DNA from: Crambe crambe
Lineage: Eukaryota; Porifera; Demospongiae; Poecilosclerida; Crambeidae
Length of the DNA: 64,000 bases
Direction: 5' to 3'
NCBI GenBank assembly: GCA_963924555.1
Contig: OZ004593.1
Coordinates: 4,088,480-4,152,479 of the forward strand
The notes beneath the pieces were generated by a model. It was not told where the DNA came from, did no database searches, and saw nothing but the letters and a program-made list of their open reading frames with translations. The position numbers and the translations under genes were made by a program. The number at the start of each line of letters is the position of its first letter. The stretch's first letter is position 1. Positions 21,469 to 34,703 of the stretch are shown in pieces.

Positions 21469-23871
21469 CAACAATGCTACCCTGTGTGTAGCTATGTGTA
21501 CACCCGTTATAATAGGGATATAGACTCTTAGTTGTTACTGCTACCTTGATTGCTACTTTTTGTGAATTAGTTACTTAAGATAGTTTGTGAAATGTAGTAG
21601 ACTAGTACTCTAAATGTGTGAACCAACTATTATACCATGAAATTATATCACAGTATTTGATCTCACTGTTATTATTATCACACGGAAATATTATGTCAAA
21701 TACACTTGTTTACAACAACAGTACTGAGCTAGAGTAGGCCTAATTGTTATGTTTTCACTACTCCGCCCATAAACTAACTGTCATATCATTTCTCACTACT
21801 AGTTGAACACGTCATCAGATTCTTACAGAGCTATTCAAACTACCTAGAGCACATGATAATCATGCAGACAGGTTAGGGACATGCACTGCAGGTCCTTCAC
21901 CCAGTTGTCAATTTTCTGACAAACAGCTGGTACTTAGCCTCGTACCCAGGCCCGCTTTTTTCGTGGACCACCCCAGAAGCAATGAAACCTATGGACAATA
22001 AAGTCAATATCACATGGCTTATGATCACACAGACTGATCACATGTGAGGCTTATGATCACACGGGAAATATTATGTCCAATACAGTTGTTTATAACACAG
22101 AGTAGTTAGTTTTCACTGCCCATAAACTAACTGTCATATCATTTCTCACTACTAGTTGTTGCTGCTTGATTGCTACTCTTTGTGAAATGTAGTAGAGTAG
22201 TACTCTAAAATGTGTGAACCAACTATTATACCATATAGAATTGAAATCATATCACAGTATTTGATCTTACTGTTATTACTGGCTTATGATCACACGGAAA
22301 TATTATGTCAAATACACTTGTTTACAACAACAGTACTGAGCTAGAGTAGGCATATCATTTCTCACTACTAGTTGGAACACATCAGATTCTTACAGAGCTA
22401 TTCAAACTACCTAGAGCAGCATGAGAAGGCTCATGATAATCACGCAGACAGAAGGGTAGGGACATGCACTGTAGCAGGTCTTTCACCCAGTTGTTGTAGC
22501 TACTGTCTGATAAAGAGTTGCTACTATGATAGATTTTGCTGCCATGATTGCCACTGAGTAAGTAGATATGATCCAAATCATGAAACAGGTAAGCTGTAGG
22601 ATATCATAAAGTACTGTTAGCTAGCTAGAATGCATTCTCAATTTTATTACATCTAAAAGAATTACTAAATGTATTTACTTATGTTGTTATGTTGTAGTTT
22701 GTTTTCATGCTAAGGCCAAAATTGCAAAGACTATATATAAACACCAAGGTTGTACCATGGCCACAAACTACTCAAATCAGAGATTCCATAGGTCCAACAT
22801 CCTCCAGGAGATTAAATTGTTATCTGCTCCATTTTAAACCACTATTGTTTGGACAGCTAGGTCCTTGCGGAGCAGTGCTGCTTTTAAGCTAGCTAGAGTT
22901 AGTGATTGAAGAAGGGTGGTGCTAGCAACATAATATAGAACTCCACACATTTTCTGCCCCACAAAATGGCATATAGATCAGGTGAGGGGGTCTAGTCCGT
23001 CGGTAACTGCAATGCATTACAGGGGAGACATGCATGCTCAGGTATTTAGGCCAATGTGACTTAATATAGTTATGTATCTTGTTTTCTGTAGGACCTTTAA
23101 TTGGGAGGGTATTTTTTTATACAAGGGTGATGTGCAATATTTGAAAGCAAGCTAGCTGAGCTGAGCTGACAGACTCCTGTCTGTTTCACAACCCCTTAAA
23201 ATTTTGCTGTTGGAGGTTAGTTGCTATAGAAATCAATCAAGCTTGCTTAGCAGACATTTATACACCAAGTATGCAGCGGCCAAATTAACATGCAGGTGGT
23301 AGACAGGAAATAGAGACTTATACTGATTTTTTATGGACAATGAAGTCAATTGAAAAATAGGAATATTTCACATATTAACTTGTTATCATGGAAACGAGGC
23401 AAGAATTAATATTTTTGGTGAATTACAAATAATTGACAGGGTAATGGGTAATGCAAATTCAATACTAGTGGTTTTCAACCTGATAGTCCCCAGATCAAGA
23501 GCATTGGACAGGAAGAACATGCACGTATGTGCAACCAGGCTTAACATCTAGATCAATAATATTGTGCATAATTAGCCCTGTAAAAATATTTCCGATACAT
23601 AGACATTACCCACTGAACGGAAAAAAATTGATCTAATGCCCCACATGTATGCAGTATATTTGACAATTATGACTGAAGCAACCATTATTAAATCATCAAA
23701 TAACTTGTGATTCACAAAACCATCAAGTACATTATTATAATAATACTATATAGTATGTGGGATAGTTAGATTAATAAGCTGCTATGATACCAATCCATGC
23801 ATGTATTCGAAAGTACTTAATGATTACAATCCTGCACTAAAATTATTAAGGTCTTTAAAATGACGATGGTT
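21469..23871. other. Duplicated gap after the somatomedin-B array
   Basis: From 21530 to about 22510 the same text occurs in two full blocks and one partial block: about 21533-21935, 22028-22145 (partial) and 22147-22510. Shared markers are TGTGAACCAACTATTATACC, CACACGGAAATATTATGTC and ACTAACTGTCATATCATTTC. Both full blocks end in decayed somatomedin-B coding remnants. From 22560 to 23871 I see no gene, only AT-rich sequence and the 3' flank of SLC44A. Confidence 0.7.
21820..22560 (+). pseudogene. Decayed somatomedin-B gene fragments
   Basis: At about 21820-21945, and better preserved at 22372-22557, the plus strand reads a helical stretch (RFLQSYSNYLEQHEKAH) followed by a Cys-rich module with GTCTVAGLSPSCC and CYYDRFCCHDCH. 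This resembles exon 3 of the upstream genes (RTCAAANLSPGCC, CYCDKLC). The module is shortened, lacks the complete CxCD...CCxD pattern and has no signal-peptide exon. It looks like a fourth copy, duplicated once more and decaying. Confidence 0.6.
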
Positions 23872-26800
23872 TCACTTGACAGATTGTACTTCCTCCATAT
23901 CAATAGTATCTCCATCATGGTGATCTTTTGACCTCACATTCCTGACATTAAGCAATTTCATCAGTTGCTTGCTCATAAAATATGGCTTATCCCGTCCATT
24001 ATTGCGTTCCAAATCTTCCACTGTATCAGAACATCAACCTCAAAGGACCTCAAAAGAAAGCACGATTTATAAACTTACTTGCACATATGAAGATGGTATC
24101 CACTGCCATGTGATAAACTGACATGAAGCCAGAAGCAACCAAATAGGTTGTGATTACTAGGAACTATAGGAAGCATCACAATAAATTGATATTCTAGTCA
24201 CCAAAATTAATGATATTAATATTACTATGACTGGAATGAGGAAATAATTGAGAGGTCGTCCCCACAGTCTAGTCCCTAGATCAAGGAAACTGCCGAGTCC
24301 TAAGTATGCCAGAACACCCACAATAGAAGTGATGGTAAGCTTGCCCAAGAATAGCAACAATGCCACAATTCGGTCTTTAACAGCAGTCCTAAAGTAATGT
24401 ATTGAGATAAAGGGTTTGCACACCTTGGTGAGCACTTACGTCAATATATTCCGGATCAGTAATTTCACAGCTTTACAAGCAGCAGTACAGAAATCATAAC
24501 CATATATGGCAATCTGATTCATATCAAGAAAAGTGGAACTTAGTAATACTGATAATGTTGAACAAACCTCCACATATGCCTGCCTATTGATATATCGCAA
24601 TATCTTCTCAAAGCACCAGAGGCAACACTGTAGCATGCAGAGAAGGACTTGTGTACACTTTCCCGTCTTCCCTTTCAGCTTCTTTTGGACATATCCCAAG
24701 ATGGCACGGACCAGTTGAATTATCGCTATAATGAGGGATCCAAAAGCTATGGAACCAGCATGGAACCTACACAATAATAATGTAAGAATGTGACTGCCCT
24801 ATTATGGTTTCATTTAGAAGATCGTCCAAGGGGGAATGGAATTATATAGAAACTGTGCAGGGGCATTGTCTACTTACTGTCAACTCCAGTCAAGACTTCC
24901 AAGGGGGCAAGGGAGTAAATACTCCTCCCACCCCCGCATGAAACCCTGCCTATAATCCTTCTCCCTCCCTCCTTTCCTACTTTCTTTTAAGTGGTACTAT
25001 GAAACAGATCAACGATTCTATTTGCTTACAATATGGCTCTGCCAAAGGATTGTATGAGAGCAAAGAAGGGAACATCTTTAGGCTTTCTGAAAGCCCAATA
25101 CCATGAAGCAAAGGCTCCAGCCAAAGTCACTTCACCCAAGGCAAGAACAAAGTTGGCCAGCCACAACATACCAAAAAAATTGTAGATTTGAATCCCCAGA
25201 AGGAAGCTGTAAACCAATAAAAAGTCATAGGTGAGATGGCTAAGTACGAAAGATTAATTAATCAAATCCTAGTCAAATGGCTTACTTTGAGGTAACAAAT
25301 TGATCAAATTGGCAGGAAATAGCAGTACTATATTCACCGTTTGGATCATCGACAAACTTTGTACCATTAAAAGTCTGCAAACAATATAGTTGCTTAAAGG
25401 AGAAATATTATGTACTTAACCACTTATATATATGAAACAAGCACATTCATCACCTGTATGTACACATCTTGGCTCTAATCGAACTCAGAGTAAGGGAGCA
25501 GACACAAACATCTTTATATCTAGGAAGGGCACACATACCGTAGGCATGCAAGGAGTTCCATTAGTGACCACCCCAAGGCCTGTAATGTTACGATCACTCT
25601 CTGATGCTGATGCGTTCATGATGATGGCATAAGTACGCTCAGAGGCTGTCACAAGAAAACTGAGAAGTGGAGTCAAGAAAGTTCCAACAAGTCATAAATA
25701 CATGTACATAATTACACATTAAGAGGATACACAGCAACAATGCCCCAGTAGACAAGAACAATAGTGATTAAAATCCACGTCACCAAAGGGTAAAAGACAG
25801 AGGTAGGAACACCACCTACAGCCCTGCAAAGTAAACACACGTTTTATAAGCACACACACACAAAAAAGTCAGATCACTGAACCCATACTGGCTACTTTAC
25901 TAACTTGCTTGCTTCGTTGATGATGGCAATGGAAATAGCTATTTTTCTGCCCAAAAAGATGAGCATGATGATAAGTATTAATAGTATCACAGCTGCTAGA
26001 ATACCTGCACACAAAGAAATGATTACTAAAACAATGTCTATTCTTTAATAGTAACATATGCAACAAGGGTTTTGTGCAAGTGGGGAAGATGGATGTACTT
26101 AGCAAACTTCCTATCAAAATGCTTGAGCATGAGAGCAGGGTAGAACTCCATGGCTGTATTATATACGCACATCACTAACCTATGGCTAGCCAGGTGTACT
26201 CCTGATATCGAAACCATGGGAGCTGGCTATCAATCAGCTCCCTCACAACAGAAGTGGAAGCACATATGGTACGTGATATTTCTACTATGTTAGTGTTATT
26301 TGCAAAACTGGTGAGAGTAGTGTTAAGGATGGCAAACCGAGATGCCAACCCTTCAATATTCTGGAAACAGGAGAATTGGATGAAAGCAAACACTGATACT
26401 GTAGCCATGGAAAGAAGTACAAAGAATCAAATAAACCACATGTATGAATAAAAATATTGTAGGTGGAGTTAATAGGATAAAAATTAAGAAGTGGAAGTCT
26501 CCTTGGGTATTAGTACAATTATTGAGTTAGCTTACTTGCAGTGAGAAATAACAGAGCCAAGATAATTCCCAACCATATAATTGGGCCAGCTATGCATCTC
26601 AACAGGACGATATAAACAAATGACAACATCATAGCAACTCCAAGTCCACTGTAAATGAGGGCAAGGGTACACACATCATTGAAGGATGCTACTGGAAAAG
26701 GATCAAGCTATAGAGGTCAGATTGGTCACCACCCTAGCCACACCTTATTGAGATCCAATTAATTCTATAAAAATCAGTAGTTAATTTATATCCCTACATA

Positions 26801-29800
26801 CATGAGCAATGCAGGCCAAACAACAACAAGGTCTTGATAGACATCCAATAAGAACTGGCGAAATGCTACCAGCAATCGTTGAGAACTGGAGTATACATAA
26901 GAAAAAATAAAAAATAAATAAAAATTACATACCAAGTAGAAATAATTATAAATTTTATTTCAACTGTATAGCCTAAGTTGGGGTTAAGCAATCAGTACTG
27001 GTTGGCACAGATTTGCCCCATTGGACTAATACTTAGTATTTTCTTTCATAACTCCCGAATACTTCCCTCCTACAGTCAATGTGCTAGGACTCAAGTATGA
27101 AGAGCAGAAGACAAAGCAGTATCAACTTCTAAAATTTCCATTTCATCTGGTCATTCATCATGATACCACACTACTCAATTCACTGCACTATAATCCTTTA
27201 CTTGTAACTCGACAGGTTCAAAAATAGCACGTCATTTTCCAACTTGCTAGCTTTTGACATACAATGTGGTAAACATTTTTATGCCCTGCCCTGTACATGA
27301 CCTTGACCTCACAACTGAGCTGACTAGCGAATCTGTCATTAGCTTTCTCTTTTGAAATGATGTTGGTCTTTCGATGCTCAGAGCGTAAACACTAGTCTGG
27401 TTATGAATCAGGTACATGGATAACACCAGTAAAGGCCTATACAAAATTAAGTCAATGGCAATCTTATTATTACGAACTGTATAGATATGAACTCCATAGC
27501 ATTAGTCCTTCCAGATCAGATTCATTTCGGCTCATACAATTATTATGATGAAACTCCAATGAACTACATAGCTACAATACATGAAATTTAACTTGGATAG
27601 CAGGATCACAGCATTCAGTTGCCTATAATAAAATAATAGAGCATTACATAAAAAAAGGTGACGAATAAGTAAAGAAAAAACTTATTCTAAATAAAAAAGA
27701 TAAGTAGGGATGGTTATGTGCGGTTCAAAGAAGTTCAGCAACAAGACAAGACAATGAACTTCAAACAACTAACCCAGATATGTTAATTATTCTGCTACTA
27801 GCCAGGTAGCTAGCTATAAAGTGGTCATAGGATGGATATAATGACCATATTTTGTTTGCTTAGTTCTATAGATGCAAACTTTGCTAATGCTACTGATGGC
27901 TTTTGTTGGCTCTTTCTCAGTTGAATATTACTCTGTTCTTGCTGTTCAAGGCTTTCTTGTAGGCTCCTTTCAGACAGTCACAAATCTTAAGCTTTGTACT
28001 CTCTGGTCTTGCTTCTTTTGCTCCTAATGAGTTAACTCGCTTACTTGTATTTAGACTCTGCTCTCGCTGCTCTTAGTTACTAACTTTCTCAAATGATTAC
28101 TTGCTTGCTTAGCTGAACTGTAAGGTTATACATTAAAGGTCATACACATGTGTATAATATCATAGTCACTTCCAACACTGTACCTCAGTACCAAGGCAAA
28201 AAAAACTCCTACCATTGACACCCCTATCTTAATACAACATGGAATTCATACGGATTTATGGAGCCCAATTAAAGTGAGAGCAATACATCTAATTAATATC
28301 ACTCACAAGGAGCCATCAACAATAGACTGTAGATCAAGATTGAGGAAAAGGTCTTTGGCAGTTATGTTACTCCTATCAACTAAATCCAATAGGGAAGTAT
28401 TGGATGTGAAATTGAAGACACTTTCTGCCTGCTGCACTATATCAATCACAGTGGGTACACAACGTCGAGCAACTACAGAAGAAGGACATGAGTAGTACAC
28501 AGAATAATCATGATCAGAAGATTGATTTACCTGGGGCACTGAGAATATAATAAGGTGCACATTTTTCTTGTCGAATTAAGTTAAGAAGAGCCTGTAACCA
28601 GATGGGAATAATCATACGTATGTATACTGGCTGGGTGGCCAATTCATATACAACCACTGCACTGTTTCAAGGATGACTTCATAGAGAACAACTAAAAATT
28701 AGGTAACTTACTGCTACATTGTCAGCTGCATTTAAAAGGTTTGCAGGATCCACATTTGTAATGTTATCAAAGCGTGCGATATCTGTTACTTCATCCACAC
28801 ACACAGGCATATTCCGAACACCTAATTCATTTTTTGATGGGCATTCTTTAACGCATACCTAAAAAGAATAGAACAGAGCTAAATGGGTGCTTGTGGGTAA
28901 TCAATTATTTATCCTTTGATCAACTTTACGGTACACAAATTGGAGTACATTGTATTCCTTGATTGTTCACCCCCTTTATCACCTAAAGGAACTAACGCAG
29001 TGCATAAGTATTTCATGACAATTATTTTTATGTGGTCACCACTAAAACTGAATTCCTTAACAACTGTGACCTGTATTTTTATTAGCTACTAGGGTGTGTC
29101 AGGACATGAGACACAGACTTATTAGTTACCTGTGGTGTTGGACATGTGAAAAGTGCTGATGCATCAAATTCTCCAGCTATCAATTCTTTAACAGAAACTA
29201 TCGTGGCACACCTGGTCAAGTCAAAAAACAGCAAGTACGGTTTGTTTCTGTAGGCAAAGAAACAGTTGCTCATTAATAAATACGTACATGACAAGTAAGT
29301 ACATAGCTTACTTGACAGCAGCATCAACACCACATAATCTACCTTTAGAGTCAGTAGGATAGACTATTCTTCTAGGCTCTCCATGGACAAATGCTGGAGC
29401 AAATAATAAGCAATATAATGACTTATTGCTGGTCACACATGACTTGTGACCAATCAGATCCTCTAAGGCACACTTTTTGGTGCAATGAACGTCTATTGCA
29501 CATTTGAGGGACCATACATAGGAAGATCCACTAGGACTATGACCTTCCAGCCTCAGTCCCAAGTGCTTAGCTACAGTAAGACATGTCTTCTTTTAGCATT
29601 TCACTAATTGTATTGGGTTTCAAGGAAACCTCAGGAATTTGCCTCTTTTATGAATGTGTGTCAGAACTTATAAAAGAAAGAGTACGGTGAGGCACATGTA
29701 AGGACCATGAAATCTGATTAGACCCAAGTCATGTGACCAGCAATAAAGTTTTCACATCATTGGTCAAGATGTATGGAAATAGTGTGTAAACAGTGTAGTG

Positions 29801-31118
29801 CTGCATCATCATGGAATGCTTACAATGCATATATGTAGCAATACTTACAGAATACGCCAATGGCTAAAAAGACAGCAATAAAAATCAGGAAAAGAAAGAG
29901 ACAGAGAATATCTTTGGGACGCCTGTGGAAAATAAAAGCATGCACATAATTCATGTGGAGTATGTTCCTGCTATTGGGAATGGGGGAACAAAGAGAATCA
30001 GCTACAGGAACATAATCACAGTTCTATTATGTGTTATCAGCTTACCAACCCACCAGCAATGTGATAGTGATAGGTTGTTAGTAATTGGCATATGATTTAG
30101 ACGACAACCACAAAAAGATTTGGAGCTATAAAGTTATAATTTTAACATATCCCACGCTCAGTACCTGGCTTTTCCACGAATTGGTCCTTTGAAATTTGGG
30201 TCATAGCTCAGAGGTCTCCCTAATAATTGAAATCCAATATGGAGTCATGCAGCTTAGAATTTAAGAATTATTATTATTACACTCATCAGAGAGAAAGGAA
30301 AGTCTCATTTGCCTTTGACATGGAATATGATGAGTCATAATAAAAACTCCCGCACCATGGTATAGAGTGTTTTCGAGAGAAAGGAAAGTCTCATTTGCCT
30401 TTGACATGGAATATGATGAGTCATAATAAAAACTCCCGCACCATGGTATAGAGTGTTTTATAGAAGCTTGAAAGCATTCCTATAGCTGTAGGTCTTTATT
30501 ATGATCAATTTTTGTCCACACACATTCTTATTTTATTGGCAAGCAAAAAAGATAGTCCTTTCTATGTTGAGATTTTCGCAGTATTCTTGGACTGTTATAT
30601 GGATGACCATACCTAAGCAATATCTAAATATACACACCCTTTATTATGGCTACACTTTGACACCTCCAAGTATAACACCTATTAACACTAGAAGTAGTTT
30701 ATTATTACTGATTATGCATTTTGACACAATAAGGTGCTTGCAATAAGAGGTGTTTCTTTCCCCTTCCCCTCTCTCTGCATATCCCATAAGTCTAGCTACA
30801 GCAGTCCCTTGACATTTGCTTGACAAATAGGTTAGCAGAAACCTTCTGCCTTGGGGTAAATACAACACCTATGACAGCTAGCTAGCCAGAATGCTTCCAA
30901 TAAGATCAATTTTCACCAGTCCAAAATTACGGACCTGTTACAGACCTGTAGACTTTACTGACCCGGTGTACAGGTCATACTGGTATGTGGGGCAGTCCAC
31001 AAGTTATTTTTTGCTGTGTAATATATAATAACCTTAGGCTAGCACCAATACCTCTTTTTCCATCTGTTTCATCTTTGTCATCACCACAGCAACAACCACA
31101 TCCCAAAATTCCAGCCAT
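23872..31118 (-). CDS. SLC44A: Choline transporter-like protein (SLC44A/CTL family)
   Basis: This is a multi-pass membrane solute carrier of the CTL family (choline, ethanolamine or thiamine-pyrophosphate substrates are known in the family). Twenty-one exons from 31118-31052 down to 24020-23872 sum to 819 residues in exact phase. The exon ends I used are 31118-31052, 30219-30165, 29922-29849, 29393-29312, 29247-29130, 28858-28712, 28591-28531, 28472-28307, 26885-26802, 26648-26536, 26398-26180, 26004-25905, 25823-25731, 25659-25539, 25374-25286, 25206-25030, 24766-24568, 24513-24440, 24388-24202, 24163-24079 and 24020-23872. Family landmarks are a Cys-rich N-terminus (GCGCCC), PLSYDPNFKGPIRGKA, VYPTDSKGRLCG, NKPYLLFFDL, HAGSIAFGSLIIAIIQLVRA, LNYFLIPVIV, MEDLERNNGRDKPYFMSKQL. 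A large glycosylation-rich extracellular loop follows TM1. It starts 188 bp from the divergent C19orf44 homologue. The specific paralogue is not resolved. Confidence 0.93.
26886..28306. other. Intron 8 of SLC44A
   Basis: This 1.4-kb intron holds no supported gene. A fragment of the dispersed ACATACCAAGTAGAA repeat lies near 26927. The remainder is AT-rich without a recognisable pattern. Confidence 0.5.
30289..30460. repeat. 86-bp tandem direct duplication
   Basis: Two consecutive copies (30289-30374 and 30375-30460), essentially identical, each start GAGAGAAAGGAAAGTCTC and end CCATGGTATAGAGTGTTTT. They lie in SLC44A intron 1, so the coding sequence is unaffected. Confidence 0.95.
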
Positions 31119-31306
31119 AAAGATCTCCGGGTGAATAACTATTATCGTTCCGCCGTAGCAATTACTGCAGCCACCAGGAGACAGTATCGGTGTATAGCCA
31201 GCTATACTACCAATAATTATGAATGCAGCTTGCTAGTGGGAGGAGTCTGCTATAAAATTTCAAAATAGAGCACACTCAATAACAAACGTTGCTATGCTAG
31301 ATTGCT

Positions 31307-32952
31307 ATGTTGAGAAACTCTCAGACATCTTCCGTGGTGGGTTCTACACGTTCATTGGAAGGTTCTTCTCGATGGAGTGTATTATCTGGGAATTCATCTG
31401 CTGATGGTATGCTCACTAAAGGAAGAACATCTGCTAATGCCTATGGCATGCTTACCAAAGGACTATCTATAAGATCTGGTATAGACAACCCTGTAACTTC
31501 GAATAGAGCAAGTTTTGGTAGACCAAAAAACTCTAGGAGTGGGGCTGATGTTTCCTATAGTAGTAATGAGGAGCAAGATGAGGTAGAGTCATACATCAGA
31601 GAACTCAGAAATCTATCAAAATCACATAATGCTACCATGCAAGGGAAAAGAATCGACAAAGAAAACATTAACTGGACAAAAGTGATGGAAATGAATATTG
31701 ATGATGATGATGAGAATCAAATATCAGTGAATGAAGATGTTGAGAGTAGCAAGGATAATGTTCCTAGGAATCCTTTCTTAAAGTTACCCATCCAACATGC
31801 TACAGTCACTACTAAAGCAAGTTCAAAGAAGAAAAACTCTTTATTAGGTGTCAAATCGGCTAGAGAGTATGAAGATGACTTAAGTGCTTCATCTGTTTTA
31901 GGCTCAAATGAAAGTAGTCCACCATCAGCTTCAAAAGACTGTCAAACTAGCTGTTCAAAGAAAAACCCATATGAAATTTCAGAATCACATTCTTCCGAAT
32001 TTGATTTCAAAAGCAATGTATTTTCTATTGATCAGTTAACTGCTCTTTCAGGAAGTCCTACTGGTGATGAATCTTTTATCATGAGATCACCTGTGACATT
32101 GCAAAGCAAAAGAAGTGATATTGATAGGAATTCAAGCGTGATTATTGATTCAGGAGACGATAAAGATGATATTATGGAGTCAAAGTCCCCAGGAAGTGTA
32201 TTTAAATTTTATTTGAATTCACAAGGTAATTCACAAGGTGATACTTCTATTGACAGCATTAGCATTCAAACAGACTTGGGGACAGGCTCTGTAGATGAAA
32301 CCATTTTATCAGAACATAATACAGTTTCTTCAGAGGAAAAATCAACTTCACATATCAAAGTTGATATGGAAAGGGAAGTCTCTATGCGGGAAAATACTAT
32401 GTATGATTACAGTGATGATTTCAGTGAGGAAGACCCAGTGGATAAATCAGGTAACTATGCACAGGAAAAGGAAAGAATCTTGGTGACACTAGCTACAGGA
32501 AGGGATGAAGATACGTCATCAGGTGAAGGCTGTTTAAAGGTTGATGCTTGCGTTCAAACTTCATATTATGATAAGAGAAGTGGTCATCCAACAATGTTTC
32601 ATCATTGGCAAAATCATTTGGATCCAATACCTGTTTATTTTTCTCCAGAAACCTTAGAAGGTAAATAAAATAAAATACAAATAGATGCCATTTTGGTATG
32701 ATCACTATATCCTCCTAATTTCCTCTAGGAATTACAGCCTACTCTCCAAATGCTGTAGCCCTGAATGAAATGTTACGTTTACAGCTGCACCTCACACAAC
32801 AGCTGATGAACAATAACAGACAACTTGCTGCAAGTTTTGAATCCTCCCTGAAGCCTAATTACCATTATACCACACTCAGTGATACCAAAATTTTTATTGC
32901 TAAGCATAAACCAAAGGTACTAACCATATCTGAAGCAAAGAAAAAAGTTTAA
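31307..32952 (+). CDS. C19orf44: C19orf44 / DUF4614-domain protein
   Basis: Two exons (31307-32660 and 32729-32952) join in phase to 525 residues. The first 450 residues are Ser/Asp/Glu-rich and look disordered. The C-terminus carries the conserved block: YFSPETLEG, then AVALNEMLRLQLHLTQQLM, HYTTLSDTKIFIAKHK and a basic end. This matches the C-terminal DUF4614 region I remember for vertebrate C19orf44. No biochemical role is established for the family to my knowledge. It is divergently paired with SLC44A. Assignment rests on the C-terminal block only. Confidence 0.72.
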
Positions 32953-34703
32953 AATAGTCTCCTTTTTTATTCATTCGTATTAATTTTTAATAATCAAGAT
33001 TATGCTAGCATAATGATAGGTATATGGGGGATTGTAACACTTAAGACAGGAAATTTGCAAAGCTTGCATTCTCGACTCTTGTCTCCTGATATCAGCATGT
33101 ACTCAGTTCTATTTTAGGGGATGACCTTTTCCCAAGTGCACAGAATCTTGTCCATTACTGTGACAACTTGTGTATTATGTGGTGCTAACAGCTAATGTGG
33201 TTATATATAATGGTTATTGTCATACATGACACATCTGTATTGTATACAAGGTCACACATCAGATAACTCGGTGCATACTAACTGTGATTTTCTTAATGGT
33301 CACACCTGTGTCCATGCATGTGTCACTTCAAAGATGTCACAATTTTTGGGGTGCTTCGTCCCTTTGCCTACACTAAGCACAAAGCATAAAAATTTTGGAT
33401 TTTGGACTCCTTGGATTTAAATGTAATAAACTCTGTCAGTATTCATTTTAATTCCACAAACATTTCGCAGCAGGGCACACATTATATGTAGCTCTCTTCC
33501 TGAAAGAGTCACTGAAGAAGTATACACATTATCCATTACAAAGAATAACAGAACTCATACAAAATTACCTAGACCATCACAGGCCAAAAGCAACAGTAAT
33601 ATTATTGCTGAAACAGGGAACACAGAGTGAGCTAACATTTCTGCAGTTGCAGAGCAATGCAGGGGTGGCTGAGGACCCCAAAAAGTGTGTGTGTGTGTGT
33701 GTGTGGGGGGGGGGGGGGGCTCAAAATTGCGCATTGATGACTACTCCCAATGAGCTGTAATGATATTCATTGATTCTCTACATGTTGTGGCCAATCAACA
33801 ATGCAGTCACTAATCAGGGTTTCATCTAGGATTTCACTTTGGGGGGGAAGCTCACTGATAACGTGGCCATAGGCCACGGTGGTGGGAGGGGGCTTGCATG
33901 GAGCGCGAAAGAAAATTTTACTTTTTTTGGGGGGGGGAAGGACTCTACTTTTTTTGGAGGACTCATTGTTGGCTAAATTACAATACTCAAATAAAAAAAA
34001 TAATTTTTTTTTTTGGGGGGGGGGGTGGAAGCTGGAACATGGGAGCTTCCCCCCACCCCTCCAGCCCCCAGTAGATGAAACCCTGCTAATGTGCAACAAC
34101 ATTTGTGACTTGAAACAATGCAGCCACTAGTGACTAGACAGTAGACTCTACTGCTGCAGTTAGACAATTATGGCTCTAGCCCCTCTCACCCCCACCCTCA
34201 GCCACCACTGCTGAATGCATCAAATGAAACAAGGTTGTAGTGATGAAAATGAAGCACACCAGAGATATATATATTTTTAATCTTGGTTTATAAGAAGCCA
34301 GAAGACAACCGAACAGGGACGATGGTACATTGCTACATAAGAGTATACAATTACGTATATGATCATATCAGTTCCTAGTCACACAGGACTTTTCAAAGCA
34401 AAAAAAAAAAAAAAAAAAAAAAAAAAGATTTTATGAAAAAATGAACGCTGGCAATGCTATATAGGCCTTGGCAGATTATGCTAGCAAAAATAGCCAATAC
34501 ACAACTGAGCTATATGAATATATTTCATTATAGGTAAAAATAAAATCCTGCAATCTGGGCATGCTTTGCTATATAGCTACGTATAGGAGAATCTTTGGGC
34601 AAAATTTTGAGCATACAGTATTGCCATAATCCATATGCAGGAGTACACACATTAATGATATTATATATCTATGAACACAACAATGTTTGGTAGTGGATTT
34701 AGA
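32953..34703. other. Intergenic gap with MITE and low-complexity tracts
   Basis: This lies between the 3' ends of the C19orf44 homologue and WASHC3. It contains a GT run passing into poly-G at about 33688-33719, a MITE at 33815-34085 and a poly-A run at about 34400-34426. No coding sequence was found. Confidence 0.6.
33815..34085. mobile_element. MITE with CAGGGTTTCATCTA ends
   Basis: The left end CAGGGTTTCATCTAG is inverted at the right as TAGATGAAACCCTG. The flanks share CTAAT on both sides (33810-33814 and 34086-34090), a likely 5-bp target duplication. The interior is short, with G-rich tracts and no coding capacity. A related end occurs at 5772-5950, and a lone right end (GCATGAAACCCTGC) near 24937. 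Confidence 0.75.

Noticed and set aside
26641-26700. Extending SLC44A exon 10 upstream with VASFNDVCTLALIYSG
   Set aside because: That frame needs a different phase from exon 9. The acceptor TTTACAG at 26649 gives GLGVAMMLSF in the correct phase and fits the family.
33879-34130. Overlapping frames rich in Gly/Phe or Pro/Lys on both strands
   Set aside because: They are translations of the G-runs and A-runs of the MITE at 33815-34085, not genes.
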